NCBI GenBank assembly: GCA_030148625.1
Contig: JASBTC010000225.1
Coordinates: 1-31,671 of the forward strand
Direction: 5' to 3'
Source of the DNA: Sphingobium sp.
GTDB taxonomy: Bacteria > Pseudomonadota > Alphaproteobacteria > Sphingomonadales > Sphingomonadaceae
DNA length: 31,671 bases
A model generated the notes under the pieces. The model was not told where the DNA came from. It saw only the letters and a list, made by a program, of their open reading frames with translations, and made no database searches. Positions 16,670 to 24,054 of this stretch are shown here, piece by piece (positions within the stretch are counted from its first letter, which is position 1; each line of letters begins with the position of its first letter). The position numbers and the translations under genes are program-made.

Positions 16670-17977
16670 ATGGATACAGGGGTGCGACAGGCACGATTGC
16701 GCGACTGGCTGGTCGTTCTCCTCCTGATGGCGGCATTGATCCTGTCGTTCATCGACCGGATCGCGTTGTCGCTGCTCGTCGACCCGATCCGTGCCGATCT
16801 CGGCATCAGCGATACACAGATCGGACTGCTCCATGGCATCGCGTTCGGACTGTTCTTCGCGATCATGGGGCTTCCGCTCGGCTGGCTTGCCGACCGCTGG
16901 TCGCGCAAGGGAACGATCATTCTGGGCGTCGGCATATGGAGCATCGCGACCGCCGCCTGCGGGCTGGCGGGCAATTTCGTGCACCTGTTGCTCGCCCGGA
17001 TCGGCGTCGGTGCGGGTGAGGCGGGTTTGGCGCCGGCCAGCTATTCGATCGTCCATGACCGGTTCCCGCGCGCGCAGCTCGGCCGCGCGATCAGCCTGTT
17101 CCAGGTCGGCGGCGTCGTCGGATCGGGCCTGGCGCTGGCGATCACCGGCTTCGTTTATCGCCATTTCCAGTCGGGCGGCGGGCAGGGGATTCCGCTGATC
17201 GAGGGGTTGAGCGCCTGGCAGCAGACCTTCGTCGCCATCGCCACGCCGGGCATCGTCTTCGTGCTGCTCCTGTCCTTCGTCCACGAGCCGCGACGCCCGG
17301 CAGCGAGCGGCGATCGTGCCGCGCGCGTGTCGATGCTCGCGGCGGTGCGTGAGAAGCCCGGCATCTATGTGCCGCTGTTCCTCGGCATGTCCGGCGTGAT
17401 CCTGACCAGCTATGCGCTGGTCTCGTGGATGCCGGCATTGCTCGGTCGCGAGTTCGGGTTGGCGCCCGACCGGATCGGTGTCGTCTATGGGATGACGGTG
17501 CTGATCGCCAGTCCGGTCGGATTGCTGGCGGGCGGCTGGCTGGCCGATGCGCTGGTCCGGCGGAATGCCGCGGACGCGCATGTCCGCGTGGCGGCAATTG
17601 CGGCGATCCTCGGGCTGCCCTTCGCGCTCGCTCTGCCCTGGGCTCACGGCATGACGGCGACGCTGCTGGTCGCTGGCGGGCTGCATTTCGCCGTGTCCTT
17701 TCCCATGGGCGTGGTTCCGGCCTTTATCCAGCTCGTCACCCCGGCCGAGGCGCGCGGCCAGGTCTCCGGCCTCTATGTGCTGGTGATCAACGTCGTCGGG
17801 CTCGGGCTGGGGCCGACATTGGTCGGCGCGCTTTCGGGCATGGCGCCGGCCGATCCGGCGGGGCTGCGGCATGCCATGGGCTTGGTGATCGTCCCTGCCA
17901 TGGCCATCGCGACGCTGACGCTCTGGCTGCTCGTGCGATCTGTTCGCAGTAAATCGCTGAATGCGGCATCTGGATAA
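16670..17977 (+). CDS. MFS transporter, spinster-like
   Basis: A 435-residue inner-membrane transporter of the major facilitator superfamily with about 12 hydrophobic segments. Diagnostic sequences include SFIDRIALSLLVDPIRADLG in the first helix and loop, GLPLGWLADRWSRKGTIILG (the MFS loop 2-3 motif), ARIGVGAGEAGLAPASYSIV and, in the second half, LLAGGWLADALVRR. The pattern is that of spinster-like MFS members, which are frequent in sphingomonad catabolic operons. It begins 2 nt after the hydantoinase B stop and probably moves the substrate released by the outer-membrane receptor across the inner membrane. The direction of transport is inferred. Confidence 0.92.
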   Translation: MDTGVRQARLRDWLVVLLLMAALILSFIDRIALSLLVDPIRADLGISDTQIGLLHGIAFGLFFAIMGLPLGWLADRWSRKGTIILGVGIWSIATAACGLAGNFVHLLLARIGVGAGEAGLAPASYSIVHDRFPRAQLGRAISLFQVGGVVGSGLALAITGFVYRHFQSGGGQGIPLIEGLSAWQQTFVAIATPGIVFVLLLSFVHEPRRPAASGDRAARVSMLAAVREKPGIYVPLFLGMSGVILTSYALVSWMPALLGREFGLAPDRIGVVYGMTVLIASPVGLLAGGWLADALVRRNAADAHVRVAAIAAILGLPFALALPWAHGMTATLLVAGGLHFAVSFPMGVVPAFIQLVTPAEARGQVSGLYVLVINVVGLGLGPTLVGALSGMAPADPAGLRHAMGLVIVPAMAIATLTLWLLVRSVRSKSLNAASG

Positions 17978-17983
17978 GGATAA

Positions 17984-18001
17984 CCAATAGACTTCTATCG
18001 G
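17984..18001. promoter_or_regulatory. Degenerate dyad CCAAT-N8-ATCGG upstream of third receptor
   Basis: CCAAT (17984-17988), eight bases, ATCGG (17997-18001). It matches nine of the ten fixed bases, with exact spacing, of the dyads upstream of the hydantoinase and RraA-like genes. It lies 125 nt before the receptor start in an AT-rich gap. Confidence 0.35.
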
Positions 18002-18052
18002 TATAAAAAGTTTTATTCGAAACAATGGTGTCATTATTACTTGTGTAGATCG

Positions 18053-18071
18053 CATGATCCGAATGATCATG
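18053..18071. promoter_or_regulatory. Perfect inverted repeat CATGATC-N5-GATCATG upstream of receptor
   Basis: CATGATC (18053-18059), five bases, GATCATG (18065-18071). This perfect 7-bp dyad lies 55 nt before the chosen start and is unlike the CCGAT dyad family, so a second regulator could act here. It also contains the upstream ATG codons at 18054 and 18066, which argues that those are not translation starts. Confidence 0.4.
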
Positions 18072-18125
18072 GGGGTGAGTAGTTATCGTCATTCAAAAAT
18101 AAATAATATTTCGGGGAGAATAAGA

Positions 18126-20309
18126 GTGTCTATTCGGAAAGCTCTTTTCTGCGTGTCGACGATTGCGCTGTGCGCCGGTGCAGGGTTGCCCGCAAGGGCG
18201 CTGGCGGCACCCGTGCAGGATGGCGCAGCCCAGGGCGCCGATGCGGATGATGCGAGCGGTGGTGATATCGTCGTCACCGCGCGGCGTCGCAGTGAATCCC
18301 TGCAGGACGTTCCCCTGTCGGTGACCGCCTTCGGCCAAGCCGAGCTCGAGAGCCAGGGCGTCACCTCGCTGCGCGACATGGCGCACATCATGCCCGGCGT
18401 TCAGTTCACCGAACGCGGCAGCCTTTCCACCCAGCTCACCATTCGCGGCGTCGGCGGGGACTCGCGCAACATCGGCATCGAGGCGGGCGTCGGCATGTAT
18501 GTCGATGGCGTCTATGTGCCGCGCACCTCGGGTTACAACAGTGACCTGGCGGAGATCGCACAGATCGAGGTGCTGCGAGGACCGCAGGGCACGTTGTTCG
18601 GCAAGAACACGATCGGCGGCGTGATCAACATCACCACCAAGGCGCCATCCGATACGTTCGAGGGCAGCGCCTATGCGAGCTATGGCAATTACGATGCGCT
18701 GCGCACCCAGGCGAGCATCTCCGGGCCGCTCGCCGACAATCTCTCGGCGCGGCTGACGGTCGCGACTTTCGACCGCGACGGTTACATCCACAATATCTTC
18801 GACGGCCAGGACGTGAACGACGAGAATCGCCGGGGCGCGCGGCTCCAATTGCTCTACAAGGCCGGCGACAGCCTCGACATCACGCTCAATGCGGACATCA
18901 CGCGCGATCGCCGCACGACGTTGCAGTCGCAAATGGCCTCGCCCGCCGGCGCCGCCGCGCCCTATTATACCGGCAGGCGTTTCGAGGCGAACACCGACCA
19001 GCCCAATCGCGACAAGCGCGACATGTGGGGTACCAGCCTGACCGCGAACTATCGTCTTCCCGGCGGGCTCGTGCTGTCCTCCATCTCCGCCTACCGCAAG
19101 ATCGACGTGACCGTGTCGAGCGACATCGATCAGTTGCCGGTCAACCTGTTCAACTCCAATCCGCTGACCGATTTCGTCCAGATGGCGAGCCAGGAACTTC
19201 GGCTGACTTCACCCGGTGACGGGCCGCTCCGCTATGTCGGCGGCCTTTATTATTATCATCAGCGCGGCACCGCGGTGCGCAACATCTTCATCGGCGGATC
19301 GCTTGCCAACGGCGCGATCAACCGGGCCAAGGCGATCACCGACAGCTATGCGGCCTATCTCAACGCTGATTATGATTTGCTCGACACGCTGACGCTGACC
19401 GGCGGCATCCGCTATACCTATGAGAAGAAGACCGGCGACTATCTCCAGATCCGCGGGCCCCTGCTCAGCTATGATTTCGACGATCTGCGCCGGTCGGACA
19501 AGAATGTCTCCTGGACGGGCAGCCTGACTTACAAGCCCAGCTCGGCGTTCACCGCCTATGCGACGGTTTCCAAGGGTTTCAAATCGGGGGGCTTCAACCT
19601 CGACACCATCTCCGCCCCCAACCTGATCCCCGACGATCTGGTGTTCGGGCCCGAGGCCGTGGTCAATTACGAGATCGGCATCAAGGGGCAGGCATTTGAC
19701 CGGATGCTGCGCTTCAGCCTGGCCGCGTTCCAGATGGACTATTCGGACAAGCAGGTGGCGCAGATCGTCGCCACCGCCGCAAGCCCGGTCCCTTCGATCC
19801 AGGTCACCAATGCGGGCAAGGCGAAGATCCGCGGTATCGAACTGGAGACCACGCTGCGTCCGATGAAGGGGCTCAGCCTGTCGGCCAATGCCGCCTATCT
19901 CGATGCGAAATATACGCGCTTCGACTATTCTGCGCCGGGGGCGGCCGTCACCATTTCCTATGCCGGCAACCGCATAGAGTTCACCCCCGACTGGACGCTC
20001 GGCGCGCAGGGCGAATATCGCTTCGGCATCGGCATCGGCAGCGGAGAGGGGTTCGTGACCGGCGCGGTCAATTATAACGGCGAGACCTATCTCCAGCCTG
20101 AGGCGCTGCCCAAATATCGCGAGCCCGGCTACGCGCTGGTCGACGCGCGGATCGGTTATGAAACCGCGAACGGCGTGACGATTGCGCTCTGGGGCAAGAA
20201 CCTGACCCAGAAAGTCTATCGGACCTATGCCCGCGTGTTCGGCGGGCTCGACCAACTCGTCTATGGCGAGCCGCGAACCTATGGTGTTGAGGTTCGGTAC
20301 CGCTTCTAG
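18126..20309 (+). CDS. TonB-dependent receptor
   Basis: A complete outer-membrane TonB-dependent receptor of 727 residues. The GTG at 18126 is preferred over the ATG at 18054 because GGGGAGA lies 6 nt upstream and the product then opens with a signal peptide (MSIRKALFCV..., cleavage near ALA|APV, residue 27). The TonB box is GDIVVTARR (about residues 46-54). The plug contains LTIRGVGGDSRN, VGMYVDGVYVPR and IEVLRGPQGTLFGKNTIGGV. The barrel includes VSKGFKSGGFN and ends in VEVRYRF. It lies between the transporter and a sulfurtransferase gene that begins 10 nt after its stop, so uptake and sulfur handling are probably co-expressed. The ligand is unknown. Confidence 0.95.
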   Translation: MSIRKALFCVSTIALCAGAGLPARALAAPVQDGAAQGADADDASGGDIVVTARRRSESLQDVPLSVTAFGQAELESQGVTSLRDMAHIMPGVQFTERGSLSTQLTIRGVGGDSRNIGIEAGVGMYVDGVYVPRTSGYNSDLAEIAQIEVLRGPQGTLFGKNTIGGVINITTKAPSDTFEGSAYASYGNYDALRTQASISGPLADNLSARLTVATFDRDGYIHNIFDGQDVNDENRRGARLQLLYKAGDSLDITLNADITRDRRTTLQSQMASPAGAAAPYYTGRRFEANTDQPNRDKRDMWGTSLTANYRLPGGLVLSSISAYRKIDVTVSSDIDQLPVNLFNSNPLTDFVQMASQELRLTSPGDGPLRYVGGLYYYHQRGTAVRNIFIGGSLANGAINRAKAITDSYAAYLNADYDLLDTLTLTGGIRYTYEKKTGDYLQIRGPLLSYDFDDLRRSDKNVSWTGSLTYKPSSAFTAYATVSKGFKSGGFNLDTISAPNLIPDDLVFGPEAVVNYEIGIKGQAFDRMLRFSLAAFQMDYSDKQVAQIVATAASPVPSIQVTNAGKAKIRGIELETTLRPMKGLSLSANAAYLDAKYTRFDYSAPGAAVTISYAGNRIEFTPDWTLGAQGEYRFGIGIGSGEGFVTGAVNYNGETYLQPEALPKYREPGYALVDARIGYETANGVTIALWGKNLTQKVYRTYARVFGGLDQLVYGEPRTYGVEVRYRF

Positions 20310-20319
20310 GAGAGATTGC

Positions 20320-21174
20320 GTGGCATTCGGAACGGTGATCGGCGCGGCTGCGGCGCGCGATCTGATCGAGGGCGGACAGGCCGCTGTCTTCGACTGCAGC
20401 TTCGATCTTGCCGACCCGGCCGCGGGACGGCGCCTGTTCGATGAGGGGCACCTGCCCGGTGCCCATTATCTCCATCTCGACGACGATCTCTCCGGTCCTG
20501 CCAGCGGGACCAATGGTCGCCACCCGCTGCCCAATCCCGATGTCTTCGCCGTCAGGTTGCGCGATGCCGGGCTGAGCCGGGGCATGCAGGTCATTGCCTA
20601 TGACAATGCCGGCGGTGCCTATGCGGCGCGGCTCTGGTGGCTGCTGCGCTGGATCGGCCATGATGCGGTGGCCGTGCTCGACGGTGGCGTCGCCGCATGG
20701 CGTGCGGCCGGTGGTACGATGGAGGCGGGTGGTGCGGTCGCGGTAGCCGAAGGCGATTTCATCGCGACGGCACCGGATGCGGACCGGATCGTCGATGCCC
20801 AGGCCGTGCTCGCCAATATCGATCGGCCGCAATTCCTGGTGGTCGATGCGCGGGCGGCCGAGCGCTTCACCGGCGAGGCAAAGGCGTTCGATCCGGTGCC
20901 GGGCCATATCCCCGGCGCACGCAATCGCCCGTTCAAGGATAATCTCGGCGCCGACGGCCTGTTCAAACCCGGCGCGCTGCTCGCCGCCGAATTCGCGGCG
21001 GTGACCGGCGGGGCCGCTGCGGACACCATTGTCCTGCAATGCGGGTCGGGCGTGACGGCGTGCCACAATGCGCTGGCGCTCGAGATCGCCGGGCTCGGCG
21101 GCGCGCGCCTCTATCCCGGATCGTGGAGCGAATGGATCGCCGATCCCTCGCGGCCGGTCGCGCTCGGCGAATAG
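20320..21174 (+). CDS. Sulfurtransferase, 3-mercaptopyruvate type (tandem rhodanese)
   Basis: A 284-residue protein with two rhodanese domains. The N-terminal inactive-type domain has FDEGHLPGAHYLHLDDDLSG, NGRHPLPNPDVFA and VIAYDNAGGAYAARLWWLLR; the C-terminal domain has LVVDARAAERFTGE and the active-site loop QCGSGVTACHNALAL (Cys241). CGSGVT is the loop of mercaptopyruvate sulfurtransferases rather than the CRKGVT of thiosulfate enzymes. It would take sulfane sulfur from a thiol substrate and form a persulfide. The GTG start has AGGAGA 6 nt upstream, directly after the receptor stop. The next gene is a persulfide-dioxygenase-like protein, giving a complete sulfur-removal pair. Confidence 0.92.
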   Translation: MAFGTVIGAAAARDLIEGGQAAVFDCSFDLADPAAGRRLFDEGHLPGAHYLHLDDDLSGPASGTNGRHPLPNPDVFAVRLRDAGLSRGMQVIAYDNAGGAYAARLWWLLRWIGHDAVAVLDGGVAAWRAAGGTMEAGGAVAVAEGDFIATAPDADRIVDAQAVLANIDRPQFLVVDARAAERFTGEAKAFDPVPGHIPGARNRPFKDNLGADGLFKPGALLAAEFAAVTGGAAADTIVLQCGSGVTACHNALALEIAGLGGARLYPGSWSEWIADPSRPVALGE

Positions 21175-21179
21175 CGCTC

Positions 21180-22085
21180 ATGACCGATCCGGCGCTCGAA
21201 CGGGCCTGCACGCAGGTTCGCGCCGCCGTGTCCGGCGGGCCCGCAGTGACCAGCTTCTTCGATGAGGCGACTTTCACCGTCACCCATCTCGTCGAGGATT
21301 GGGAAACCGGACATGCGGCGATCATCGATCCGGTGCTCGGCTATGATCTGGTCTCCGGGCGCATGCTTACCGGCCCCGCTGACGTCGTCGCCGACCATGT
21401 CCGCGACCGGGGGCTGACGATCGACTGGCTGCTCGAGACGCATGTCCATGCCGATCATCTTTCGGCCGCCGATTATCTCAGGCGCCAGCTGGGCGGCCGC
21501 ACCGCGATCGGCCGGGGCGTGGTCGAGGTGCAGCGCCTGTTCGCGCCGATCTTCGGCCTCGGCGTTGGCCGCGACGGATCGGACTTCGATCATCTGTTCG
21601 ACGATGGCGAGGGGTTTCGCATCGGTGGGTTGGAAGCGATGGCGTTGCATGTGCCCGGTCACACGCCCGCCGACATCGCCTATATCGTCGGCAATGCCGC
21701 CTTTCCCGGCGATACCGTGCTGATGCCCGATTACGGAACCGCGCGCGCCGATTTCCCGGGCGGCGATGCGCGCCTGCTCCACCGATCGATATGGCGGCTG
21801 CTGTCGCTCCCCGGCGAGACGCGGTTGATGCTCTGCCACGATTACAAGGCGCCGGGACGGGATCGATTTGCCTGGGAGTCGACCGTTGCCGAACAGCGTA
21901 AATCCAATGCCCATGTCCTGATGGACGAGGACGCGTTCGTCGCGATGCGTGCTGCGCGCGACGCCACGCTCGATATGCCGCGGCTGATGCTGCCGGCGGT
22001 GCAGGTCAATATGCACGGCGGCCGGCTGCCCGATCCGGAGCCCAACGGTATCCGCTATCTGAAGATCCCGTTCGACGCCTTCTGA
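21180..22085 (+). CDS. MBL-fold persulfide dioxygenase-like protein
   Basis: A 301-residue MBL-fold protein of the ETHE1/Blh type. Metal-binding elements are LLETHVHADHLSAADYL (H88, H90, D92, H93), HVPGHTPADIAYIV (H161) and FPGDTVLMPDYGTARADFPG, the last being the pattern typical of persulfide dioxygenase-like proteins. ETHE1 members use a mononuclear Fe(II) to oxidise glutathione persulfide to sulfite. It starts 5 nt after the sulfurtransferase stop, so the two would convert a sulfur released from the substrate to sulfite. A non-sulfur hydrolase role cannot be excluded from the sequence alone. The in-frame ATG at 21039 lies within the sulfurtransferase gene and is rejected. Confidence 0.85.
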   Translation: MTDPALERACTQVRAAVSGGPAVTSFFDEATFTVTHLVEDWETGHAAIIDPVLGYDLVSGRMLTGPADVVADHVRDRGLTIDWLLETHVHADHLSAADYLRRQLGGRTAIGRGVVEVQRLFAPIFGLGVGRDGSDFDHLFDDGEGFRIGGLEAMALHVPGHTPADIAYIVGNAAFPGDTVLMPDYGTARADFPGGDARLLHRSIWRLLSLPGETRLMLCHDYKAPGRDRFAWESTVAEQRKSNAHVLMDEDAFVAMRAARDATLDMPRLMLPAVQVNMHGGRLPDPEPNGIRYLKIPFDAF

Positions 22086-22103
22086 TTTGTCCGACGCTCG
22101 GAT

Positions 22104-22127
22104 TTTCCGATCCAAAGGCATCGGAAA
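22104..22127. promoter_or_regulatory. Dyad TTTCCGAT-N8-ATCGGAAA upstream of RraA-like gene
   Basis: TTTCCGAT (22104-22111) and ATCGGAAA (22120-22127) are perfect 8-bp arms with an 8-base spacer. The core CCGAT-N8-ATCGG is the one found twice before the hydantoinase operon. It lies about 70 nt before the RraA-like start, in the 108-nt gap after the MBL gene, and is the best-formed copy in the window. Confidence 0.6.
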
Positions 22128-22196
22128 GCCCAAATTGCGCCGGTTATCCGTCTGTCCTAGCCGTACCATGGAACTGGCGACGATTGAGAGGCGATG

Positions 22197-22898
22197 ATGG
22201 CGATGCTCCCGGAACGACGGCTTTATGTGGTGAAGCCGATGCCGGAACAGATCACGGAGCAGCAGCGGCAGGCATTGCTGGCGCTCGATACCGGGACGGT
22301 CGGCCATCACCTGGAATCCGGTTTCATGGATGGCGGCATGCTGCCGCGGCTGGAGGGGAGCAAGATCGCGGGTACGGCCGTCACGGTGCGCATTACGGTG
22401 CCCGATTCCGTGATGGCGCATTATGCGCTCAAATTCACCCGGCCGGGCGATATCCTGGTCATCGATCGTGGACAGGATCAGCGCACGTGCAACTGGGGTG
22501 GGGCGACGATCCATGCCGCCGCGGCGACCGGGCTGGAGGGCGTGATCGTCGACGGGGCCGTGAACGATCTGGCGGATGCGCGCGAGGCGCGGTTGCCGAT
22601 GTGGGCGCGCAGCATCAGTCCGGTCACGACTAAATATCGCGGCATGGGTGGCGAGATGAACATTCCCGTCAGCTGCGGCGGCGTGGCGGTCAATCCCGGC
22701 GATGCGATACTGGCGGACGATAACGGTATCGTCGTTATCCCGCGCGACCAGTTGGACGAGGCACTTGAGGGCAGCGGCAAATGGCTGGAGGCCGAACAGG
22801 CATTCATGCGCCATTTTCGCGAGAATCCCGACCTGTGCTATCCCGATTTCACCGGGGCTACGCGAATGGTCGAGCAGAATCTCCAGCGATTTGAATAA
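22197..22898 (+). CDS. RraA-like / HMG aldolase family protein lacking the catalytic Arg
   Basis: A 233-residue member of the RraA / 4-hydroxy-4-methyl-2-oxoglutarate aldolase fold. Family elements include IAGTAVTVRI, GDILVIDRG, NWGGATIHAAAATGLEGVIV, DGAVND and, later, CGGVAVNPGDAILADDNGIVVIP. The aldolase signature G-X20-R-D-X2-E/D is present except for one residue: G102, twenty residues, then N123-D124 and D127. Asn replaces the Arg needed for substrate binding and catalysis, so the reaction may be altered or lost. The start is ambiguous between ATGs at 22194, 22197 and 22203; 22197 gives 5-nt spacing from GAGG. It is a separate unit behind its own dyad. True RraA (RNase E inhibitor) function is unlikely in a catabolic setting. 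Confidence 0.85.
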   Translation: MAMLPERRLYVVKPMPEQITEQQRQALLALDTGTVGHHLESGFMDGGMLPRLEGSKIAGTAVTVRITVPDSVMAHYALKFTRPGDILVIDRGQDQRTCNWGGATIHAAAATGLEGVIVDGAVNDLADAREARLPMWARSISPVTTKYRGMGGEMNIPVSCGGVAVNPGDAILADDNGIVVIPRDQLDEALEGSGKWLEAEQAFMRHFRENPDLCYPDFTGATRMVEQNLQRFE

Positions 22899-23330
22899 GC
22901 TGGCGGGGTTTCAAGCTGTCGGTTTGATCATCTCGGCGACCGGACCTTCACCAGGTGCTTCAATACCCGCAACACTGAGTTTCACGGAATCTGCGGCAGC
23001 GGCATCAAGCCCGCGTCGGCATCGCCGAGACCTGGAATGATTTCGAGGCAGGTGGATTCACGTGTCGACACGGAAATCTTGATCGCTTTTTCAGTGACCA
23101 TAAGTCATTGAAAAGCTTGGTGACCCCTACGGGAGTCTTTCTGTCCATTCATGATATTGAAAACAATGGAGATTGTGGTCACGCATGGTTTCGATGCCAT
23201 CAGAAGCACCATCAGTGTTCGTGGACAAGTGGAACGTTCGGTACAGTTCTGTGGAGATGTTGAACCGGTTCATCACTCCCGATAGGTGAACAGGTACGAG
23301 AATAGTGGCGGCGTTGGTGGAAATTGCGCA
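22899..23330. other. Non-coding junction between catabolic region and mobile element
   Basis: This 432-nt stretch has no supported gene. It holds a perfect 12-bp palindrome CGTGTCGACACG (23061-23072) and the tRNA-like attachment sequence at 23118-23137. A 34-codon frame at 23185-23289 (MVSMPSEAPSVFVDKWNVRY...) has no ribosome site and no recognised relative. It may be a remnant of an integration-associated gene. Confidence 0.5.
23118..23137 (-). mobile_element. Probable attachment site: 3' end of a tRNA gene
   Basis: Read on the - strand, these bases are GACTCCCGTAGGGGTCACCA. That matches the last 20 nt of a tRNA gene: T-loop end, 3' T-stem strand CCCGT, 3' acceptor strand AGGGGTC, discriminator A and CCA. 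It resembles alphaproteobacterial tRNA-Glu from memory, but the isotype is uncertain. The sequence to its right (gaatggacagaaa on the - strand) does not continue as a tRNA, so only the 3' fragment is present. Integrating elements that use tRNA 3' ends leave such a fragment at one end. The orientation predicts that the element lies to the right and that an intact tRNA on the - strand bounds its far end. Confidence 0.6.
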
Positions 23331-23996
23331 TCACGCCTCCTTCGGGTGATCGGATCGGCCGAGGTGTTCACCATCTGCAATCTGGGCATCGCTGTTCGCA
23401 GCCTCAGCCGGAGCTGCCATTTTCAACGTCCGCTCTACCAGCTTGTCCGCCAGTTCCTTATTGCCAGCGACCCCAGCCGCAAAGGTCGTCGCAATCACTG
23501 CACAGGCATTCGCCTGCTCCAGGGCCCGGACCAGTTCGCCCTCCGGATAGTTCGCCTCGACGGTGTCGGCGGTGAGATTGCGCTGGAGCTGGAGGATGCC
23601 AGTATGGGTGAAATCGCACATCTCCTTCCATCGTCCTTTCTTGATGAGCGCGATCACCTCGTTGTCCAAAGTAGCCTCAAGCCTGTCGAATATTTCCTTC
23701 GGCATCACATGGCTCTTACCGGCTGCAAAGTCCTCCAGTTCCTTGTCGGTCGCGCAGAGGTGAAGCCACGCCCCGTTTACCCAGGCGTCCGTTTGGGGCC
23801 GCAGCAGGGCCATGAAGGACTGATAGGAGCCGTTCTCCAGGAGGAATATGATGGCCTTGTGGTGGTGTAATGCGACCGTAAGCGCCGCTATAGCGAGCCT
23901 CTCCCGTAATCCGCCGTCGACGGCGAGGCCGTGCATACCGTCCCAAAGCCAATTCGACAGTTCCTTGGCCTCCTCAAGCGATGCCTCGACCGTCAC
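23331..23996 (-). CDS. Hypothetical helical protein (DUF5677/DUF6988-like)
   Basis: About 221 residues, mostly helical, with no catalytic motif I can name. The segment AIIFLLENGSYQSFMALLRPQTDAWVNGAWL resembles the LLRP...A...WL core seen in DUF5677/DUF6988-type proteins of mobile regions. I am only moderately sure of that. The GTG at 23996 is chosen because GGAGGA lies 10 nt upstream and because the longer ATG starts (24056, 24083) would overlap the divergent gene's start. It is transcribed away from the neighbouring + gene, and the two appear to share a short promoter region. It lies just inside the predicted left end of the mobile element. Confidence 0.6.
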   Translation of the reverse strand: MTVEASLEEAKELSNWLWDGMHGLAVDGGLRERLAIAALTVALHHHKAIIFLLENGSYQSFMALLRPQTDAWVNGAWLHLCATDKELEDFAAGKSHVMPKEIFDRLEATLDNEVIALIKKGRWKEMCDFTHTGILQLQRNLTADTVEANYPEGELVRALEQANACAVIATTFAAGVAGNKELADKLVERTLKMAAPAEAANSDAQIADGEHLGRSDHPKEA

Positions 23997-24054
23997 CTCG
24001 TGATGTTCCTCCGTGCCGACTCGCTTGAGTTGCCTTTTCACGTATATAGGTACC
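23997..24054. promoter_or_regulatory. Short divergent promoter region
   Basis: Fifty-eight bases lie between the two divergent starts. They contain the ribosome site of the - gene and TATATA just before the + start, a self-complementary sequence that could serve as a -10 element in either direction. No matching -35 element at normal spacing is evident. Confidence 0.3.

Noticed and set aside
16481..18070. 529-codon - strand frame antisense to the MFS transporter
   Set aside because: The translation is extremely rich in Arg, Gln, His and Asp, the mirror of codons for a hydrophobic transporter. No domain and no ribosome site.
21111..22814. 567-codon - strand frame across the persulfide dioxygenase-like and RraA-like genes
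   Set aside because: It runs through two real genes and the conserved dyad between them; shadow frame.
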